Part shown: one piece after another, positions 58,935 through 64,000 of the stretch
Numbering within the stretch: position 1 is the stretch's first letter
Layout of the letters: each line of letters begins with the position of its first letter
Origin: Camellia lanceoleosa
Lineage: Eukaryota; Streptophyta; Magnoliopsida; Ericales; Theaceae
Reading direction: 5' to 3'
Length of the DNA stretch: 64,000 nucleotides
NCBI GenBank assembly: GCA_025200525.1
Contig: CM045762.1
Location: 125,989,752-126,053,751 of the forward strand
Notes under the pieces: model-generated
Told to the model about the DNA's origin: nothing
Database searches by the model: none
What the model saw: the letters and a program-made list of their open reading frames with translations, nothing else
Made by a program: the position numbers and the translations under genes

Positions 58935-60225
58935 ATGGAGCCATTTTTTTTGGCCAGAAAACTCAGGGATTGGATAGCTACTTTTGACGGCACGAAAAAG
59001 GTAAATTTCTGGGGTTTCGGCATAAATGCACTTTTTCTATTGAATCGTACGCCACTTTGTGTTTTGTTCCTCCATGCCGCGGCCTGATGTTAGGACCCAA
59101 TTATACACCTCTTTCGCTTTAGGGAGATAAGAAATATGCTCGACAATTGAAGAATTTCAGGCACTAATGGAATCCTGGTGCGATGAGGAAATCATGCCTC
59201 AATCCCATTTTGGCCACGCCTAACCTTTGGGATAGATGTGTAAGCTCATTCTATACGAGGCTCGATTTGTAGCCCACAACGGAGAACTAGACATACCCAG
59301 CGTGATTCATCGATTCTCCGATATCGGTGACAGAGGCGACCTTCTCTGGTGAGGTTTTTGGCAACATGCCCTCTGCTTATGTATGCTTGCACACTTCCTT
59401 CTTGCCCCTAGTTTCGTTGGATCCGGTATCCGGTTGATTGAAGTGGCCCAAGGTTTGAAAGAAGGCAAAAGTTGTATTGGTTTGGCACTGGCCGAGACTT
59501 TGATGGGCTTAGATGCCTTTCATCGGCGAGAGACTACCAGATTTGCTAGGAGTCCACTACTTCTTCAGGTATTGTTTTCCACCCTTTCCCATATGTGTTT
59601 CTCACATCACTCGGCACTCATGCTCTATTTTTCTCTCAAAGCCCTCTTCTCACTTTTCTTTCAATATACATCTCTATATTCTTTAATATCTCTTTTCTTT
59701 CATCCTTTCCTAGGTGTGGCTTATGGATAAGCTGAAGGTAATGGACTCTTGCCCTGAGTACTCAGCTCAAGGCTATTTATTCCGCCACCGACTAGTGGAT
59801 TTCTCCAACGAGGGATGGTGGTGCGATTGGATGTGCAACAGGTCTGTTGCTGATATAGTTTGGCATTGCCCCTGACTTAATTTGACCGAGATGAGTTACA
59901 GCATGGCTTAATAGCCTAGCATACAGTTGATCGGCCTGACGCATTACGTGTTCTACTTTTCCTTTCGATTCAAACGGGAGTTTGGGCATGATCAGACCCG
60001 CCCAGATGAGGGGTAGAGTACCCAGTTTTAGCCCCCATTCGTGGTTTACACTTGGCTAGGTATCTCGCTACTTGGAGAATGAAAGAGCTTCTTCCCCCTA
60101 CACTTAGTTTCAGTTATGCCCTTTCTGGTGAGTGTTTAGCTTGGCTTGAGGATGAGGCACAAATTGGGCCCACTTTGGCTTCAGAAGCTTCCACAAGCAC
60201 GAGCAGAGGGCGCAGGGGTACCTGA
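58935..60225 (+). pseudogene. E3 second antisense gene, DUF7745-like
   Basis: Two exons. Exon 1 (58935-59568) starts MEPFFLARKLRDWIATFDG. After frame changes it reads DPIIHLFRF, CSTIEEFQALMESWCDEE, GIRLIEVAQGLKEGKSCIGL and ALAETLMGLDAFHRRETTRF, ending LLLQ at a GT donor. The intron (59569-59713) ends CCTAG. Exon 2 starts VWLMDKLKVMDSCPEYSAQG and contains YLFRHRLVDFSNEGWWCDWM, then PLIGLTHYVFYFSFRFKREF (one shift), ending at a stop at 60223. The pattern (DP..HLFRF..TIEEFQAL, ILAETL..L-A) recalls the plant DUF7745/PMD-related group; this is from memory. It is antisense to E3 pol, downstream of PMD, and carries several frameshifts and stops. Confidence 0.55.
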
Positions 60226-60903
60226 CTCACCTATGCCCCTAGTTTATTACTTTGACCTTTCTTTTCAAGTTTTTTCGATTTAATAAAAGCAACTTTGATT
60301 TGTATCAGAGAGTTAGGGAGCTTTTATGTTGAAATCAATGAAATTAAAGTTGTGAGCATTTTTTTTTTCTTTTGGTCCAAAAATGGTCTAAGTTGTAAAA
60401 GGTAAAATCTTGAACAAAATCAACTTTTATTAGAATTTTCCAAAACCATTTTCGAAAAGGATCACCACTTGACACACATGAAATCAATACTCAAGATGTA
60501 CAACCCCGTATCAAAAGATCATAAACTGCTCCTTGATTGAACACCATTGCTCTGCATTGTAACCAACTCTTCTTTCTAGAATGAAGATCATAACCGAACT
60601 CTCAGATAATGGACAAACAAAGATGACCTAATCAAACACATGGACAGGACAGTTGAGTTGGAGGTGATTACGATCGAACTTCAGAAAGAAGTTGCCTAAG
60701 TATCCCAAAGATGGGAATCAGGCCTTACGTAGTTCGGTTCAGGTTCACTTGAGTATTAACTCTCTCCTTTTGCGCTGTAACTTTTGCCAAAGTCGCCCTT
60801 TAGGGTTTTCAACCTTGCGAGCTTAATTTTTCTTTATTTCTAATTTTTCATGCTCTAACTTTTGCCTAGGTCACCCTGCCAGGTTTTCGGCCCAGCGAGC
60901 CTC
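60226..60903 (-). other. E3 3' UTR between integrase and antisense genes, with motif A
   Basis: Non-coding. Motif copy A on the minus strand at 60692-60735 (GAACTACG, TTGATTCC, GGGATACTTAGGCA). The paired GGCAAAAGTTA...GCGAGC motifs are at about 60778-60822 and 60851-60903. A T-run lies at about 60360-60372. Confidence 0.7.
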
Positions 60904-62050
60904 TCAGGGATAGTATTTCTTCAACTTGTCCATGTTGATCGGTTGTGAAAATTCCAGGCCATCTAAGGCCATGAGAATAATAGCTCCACCTAACCAGGTA
61001 GCTTTGATGATATAAAGACCAGTCCAATTGGGTCTGAACTTGCCCCTAGGGTCATGAATGGGAGCTTGGTTATCTTTCAGCACCATATTTCCTTCTTTGA
61101 GATTTTGGGACTTAACTTTCTTGTTAAAAGCCCTAGCAATTCTGCGCTGGTAGCCTTGAACATGATACAATGCTTTCAACCTTCTCTCATCAAAGAACAT
61201 CAACTCCTCAAATCTGCTCTATTGGCAGTCCACTTCTACTATCTGACACTTAGCCATAACTTGCAGCGACGGGACTTCTATTTCGATTGCCAAAACAGCT
61301 TCCATCTCGTAGACGAGAGAATAAGGAGTTGCCCCTGTAGACATCTGAATTGAAGTTCTATAACCCCAGAGTGCGAATGGCAATTTATCTGGACAGTCCC
61401 TGTAGGTTTCAACCATCTTCTGCAAGATGTTCTTGACATTCTTGTTGGCGGCTTCAACGGCTCCATTGGTTTGCGGCCTATATATAGATGACTTATGGAA
61501 AGCCACTTTGTATTTCTCTAACAAGTCTATTATATCTTTCTTGAAGTGGGAGCCATTATCTGATGTGATCTCGTTTGGGACTCCATATCGACAAATGATA
61601 TTGTTTTTGATGAACTTGGCAACATGCGATGCTTTCAACACTACATAGGACTGAGCTTCCACCCACTTTGTAAAGTAATCAATTGACACCAAGATGTAAT
61701 CATGCCTATTTGACCCTTTTGGTGTGATTGCACCGATGACATCGATTCCCCAAACTGAGAAAAGCTATGGCAAAGTCATGTTGTATAGCTTTGACAGTGG
61801 GATATTCATGCGATTGGCATGAATTTGGCATTTGTGGCATCGCCGAACAAAACCAATGCAATCCTCCTCCATGGTGGACCAGTAGTAACCTTGCTTGAGA
61901 ATCTTCCGGGTTAACATCACTCTGTTCATGTGTCTTCCACACTCTCCTCCATGGATGGCCTCCATCAGGCACTTTGATTCCTCTTCTTCGACACACAACT
62001 TGTGCATCCCTTTTTATACAATTTACCTCTGTAGATAATAAATTGGACAA
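60904..62050 (-). pseudogene. pol: E3 integrase (pol C-terminal part)
   Basis: Retroviral-type integrase of a Ty3/gypsy element. Zinc-binding part at 61765-62007: IHGGECGRHMN and CIGFVRRCHKCQ (HHCC). Core: GIDVIGAI with the first Asp (about 61745), SIDYFTKWVEA, TSDNGSHF with the second Asp, and YRPQTNGAVEAANKN with the Glu, so the DDE triad is present. C-terminal part: ERRLKALYHVQGYQRRIARA, FNKKVK, DPRGKFRPNW and the end PINMDKLKKYYP-stop at 60904. In-frame stops occur before FSVWGID (where other elements have Trp) and before SRFEEL. Length and order are normal for the family. Broken, but recently so. Confidence 0.9.
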
Positions 62051-62066
62051 CTATTCGCTATATTCC

Positions 62067-63320
62067 TCATTTGTCCTTGGCATTTTCCCTTGGTGGATAA
62101 ATATCATTTTCCAAGAAGTTCCAAATATCATAGTACCAAGGGTTTTTGTTCTGCACTTTATCTATTGCGGCAATAGTTTCATAAGCCGGCGTGTATTTTT
62201 GCTCAATGATAATCGGATGCATCCGGACTCCAAGTGGGATGTCTACCATAGAAGATACAGTTGCTAAAGCATCAGTAAACTTGTTGTTCTCTCTTAATAG
62301 ATGTGTGAAAGTCAGCTTTTCAAACCTAGGAATCAGAACATCCAGGGTCTGGTGATAAACCTTCATCTTTTCTTCTTTGACTTTCCAGTCTCCATTTGCT
62401 TAAGAAACAACTAAGTTCGAGTCCCCAATAACATCTAATATTTTTGCCCCTAGTTCCAGGGCAACTTCTAAACCAGTGATACATGCTTTATATTCTGCTT
62501 CGTTATTAGACACCTTGAATCGGAGTTTGAAGGTTAAAGGTATATGGGAGTCGTTGGGTGCTATCAACAACACACCTATTCCATAAACATACTGATTGGA
62601 TGCTCTGTCAAAGTACATCGTCCAAGTCTCCTCCTCAACTTGCAGAATGGCTTCATTTGGGAACAAGTATTCCATCGCCTTATCCCCCTTTACTGGGTGA
62701 TCTGCCAAGAACTCCGTTATAACTCTTCCCTTGACTAACTTGCGGGTGACGTATTTGAGATCAAACTCGGAGATGAGAAGCAACCAACGAGCTAGCCTAC
62801 CCATAAGCACTGGTTTCTCAAAGATATATTTGATGGGATCTAATCTCGAAACCAGGATTACAGAGTGGGCTAACAAATAGTGCCTCAACTTCCTGGTAGC
62901 CCATACCAAGTGTAGGCAAGCTTTCTCCAACGGAGTATAGCGGGTCTCATAATCCAGCATTTTCTTGCTCAAGTAGTAGATGGCTTTCTCCAACCTATCT
63001 TCAGATTCTTGAACAAGCATGTATCCCATAGTCGTATCTGTTACTAACAAATACAAAATCAAAGGGGCGGCGACAACACAGGGGGATTCTGGAGGTATTG
63101 CTTGACTTGCTCAAAGGCAAATTGACATCGATCATCCCATCAGAATTTCTTCCCTTTCTTTAGGAGACCAAATAATACTTTACAAGTCAAGGTTAATTTG
63201 AAAATAAACCGTCTTATGAATTGCACTTTACCTAGAAAGCCTCACACTTCCTTTTCAGTCCTTGGTGGTGACATATCTAGGATGACCTTGATTTTGGAAG
63301 GATCTACTTCGATGCCCCTC
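62067..63320 (-). pseudogene. pol: E3 RNase H plus second (archaeal-like) RNase H
   Basis: 63063-63320: RT thumb/connection pieces IEVDPSKIKVILDMS and GFLGKVQFIRRF with stops. 62400-63062: RNase H with TDTTMGYMLVQ, YYLSKKMLDYETRYTPLEKA, SEFDLKYV, then a second RNase H: WTMYFDRASNQ, SNNEAEYKACITGLEVALEL and IGDSNLVVS. After one stop (a CAA-to-TAA type change at 62400) it continues NGDWKVKE, LLRENNKFTDALATVSSM (62067-62366). The first motif has FDRASN where FDGASN is usual. A second, archaeal-like RNase H is a known mark of the Tat lineage. Confidence 0.85.
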
Positions 63321-64000
63321 TATGTGATAAAAGAAGCCCAGCATTTTACCTGCTGTCACACCGAAGGTGCATGCGGAAACCTCAACCTGTATTCTCTGAT
63401 CTGTTGAAAGAATTTCTCTAAGGCGATGTAGTGGCCCTCTTTTTCCTTGGACTTGACAATCATGTCATCCACGTACACCTCAACCTCTTTGTGGATCCTA
63501 TCATGCAGAATAGTGGTTGCAGTCTTCTGATAGGTAGCCCCAACATTTTTTAGCCTAAACAGCATAACCCGGTAGCAGTAGGTTCCCCATGGCATAATAA
63601 ATGTAGTTTTATCTCTGTCCCCAGGCACTATCAAAATCTGGTTGTACCTAAAAAACCCATCCATAAAGGATAGCAATGCATGGCCCGCGGTGAAGTCAAC
63701 TAACTCATCGATGTGTGGCAAAGGAAAGTCATTCTTTGAACTAGCTCTGTTCAAATCCCTGAAGTCCACACAAACCCAGATTCTACCATCCTTTTTTCGA
63801 CACTAGGACGATATTGTCCAACCAAGTCGGATACTTAGATACTAATAAGAAACTTGCCTCAATCTGCTTGGCGACCTCTTCCTTGATTTTCAACGCCCAA
63901 TTCGGACGGACTCTACGCAACTTTTACTTGACGGGTCGGACCTCGGGGTTAAGAGGGATCTGATGTTGTATAATCTCAGGATTGATTCCAGGCATGTCTT
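63321..64000 (-). pseudogene. pol: E3 reverse transcriptase, partial
   Basis: Palm region: VDFRDLNRASSKNDFPLPHI, LLSFMDGFFRYNQI (SGYNQ is usual), RLKNVGATYQK and the catalytic YVDDMIVKS. After that HAPSV, a frame change, and CTFGVTAGKMLGF. Upstream (63770-64000) are NIVLVSKK and an extra A in an A-run that shifts the frame (near 63795), and a TAA within a VK*KLRRVRP context (about 63920). The N-terminal half of pol lies beyond the window edge. Confidence 0.9.

Larger units (their letters stand above)
21372..64000 (-). mobile_element. E3: pol-bearing Tat/Ogre-type element, in pieces
   Basis: Minus-strand host element of the window. Its pieces are 21372-23773 (part of the 3' LTR, cut by E2), 23774-24248, 45980-50070 and 57723-64000. 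They rejoin logically: GTTTC flanks the gap filled by G/E4, CATTG flanks the gap filled by F, and the tandem array TTCACGCATCCTGAGATA starts left of one gap and continues right of it. The order on the element's own strand is RT, RNase H, second RNase H, integrase, motif A, two antisense genes, tandem array, motif B, polypurine tract, LTR. The 5' end is beyond 64000. Confidence 0.8.

Noticed and set aside
61054..61353. Plus-strand ORFs over the pol region
   Set aside because: Shadows of integrase on the opposite strand, where motifs are clear.

Overview
The window looks like nuclear DNA of a flowering plant. It is built almost entirely of Ty3/gypsy LTR retrotransposons stacked inside one another, and no host gene outside them could be recognised. 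Evidence for a plant: LTRs of about 3.7-4.3 kb, a tRNA-Arg-type primer-binding site, an extra archaeal-like RNase H after the usual one (a Tat/Ogre-lineage trait), antisense genes of the plant mobile domain (PMD) type, and U2-type introns.

Layout. E3 is the oldest and only pol-bearing Tat-type element, on the minus strand. It begins with a truncated 3' LTR (21372-23773) and continues in pieces: 23774-24248, 45980-50070 and 57723-64000. It runs off the right edge inside reverse transcriptase. Three insertions split it. (i) E2 (minus, 5' LTR 17635-21371) sits in the E3 LTR and is itself broken at 11265/11266 by E1 (plus, 1-11265, 3' LTR 6954-11265). (ii) A solo LTR, G (24249-24453 plus 43716-45979), is flanked by GTTTC on both sides and contains E4 (minus, 24454-43715, complete with two nearly identical LTRs). 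(iii) F (50071-57717), a non-coding element from another family, is flanked by perfect CATTG duplications.

Gene content. E3 carries, on its own sense strand, RT, RNase H, a second RNase H and integrase, all broken by stops and frameshifts. Between integrase and the 3' LTR it carries two intron-containing genes on the opposite strand: a PMD-like gene (47640-58273, split by F) and a second gene resembling the plant DUF7745 group (58935-60225). E1, E2 and E4 form a non-autonomous subfamily. They keep gag remnants and the last codons of integrase, but the rest of pol is absent and about 1 kb of shared non-coding DNA takes its place. E2 and E4 keep PMD remnants; E1 has lost PMD.

Between the antisense genes and the 3' LTR each element has its own tandem array: a GTGT...ACAC array in E1, a TTCACGCATCCTGAGATA array in E3, and a 50-bp CACGTG hairpin array in E4. 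A conserved ~43-bp motif occurs twice per element, once after integrase and once before the polypurine tract, so it brackets the antisense cassette and the array. All proteins here appear defective. The window reads as a record of successive insertions by one diversifying retroelement lineage.
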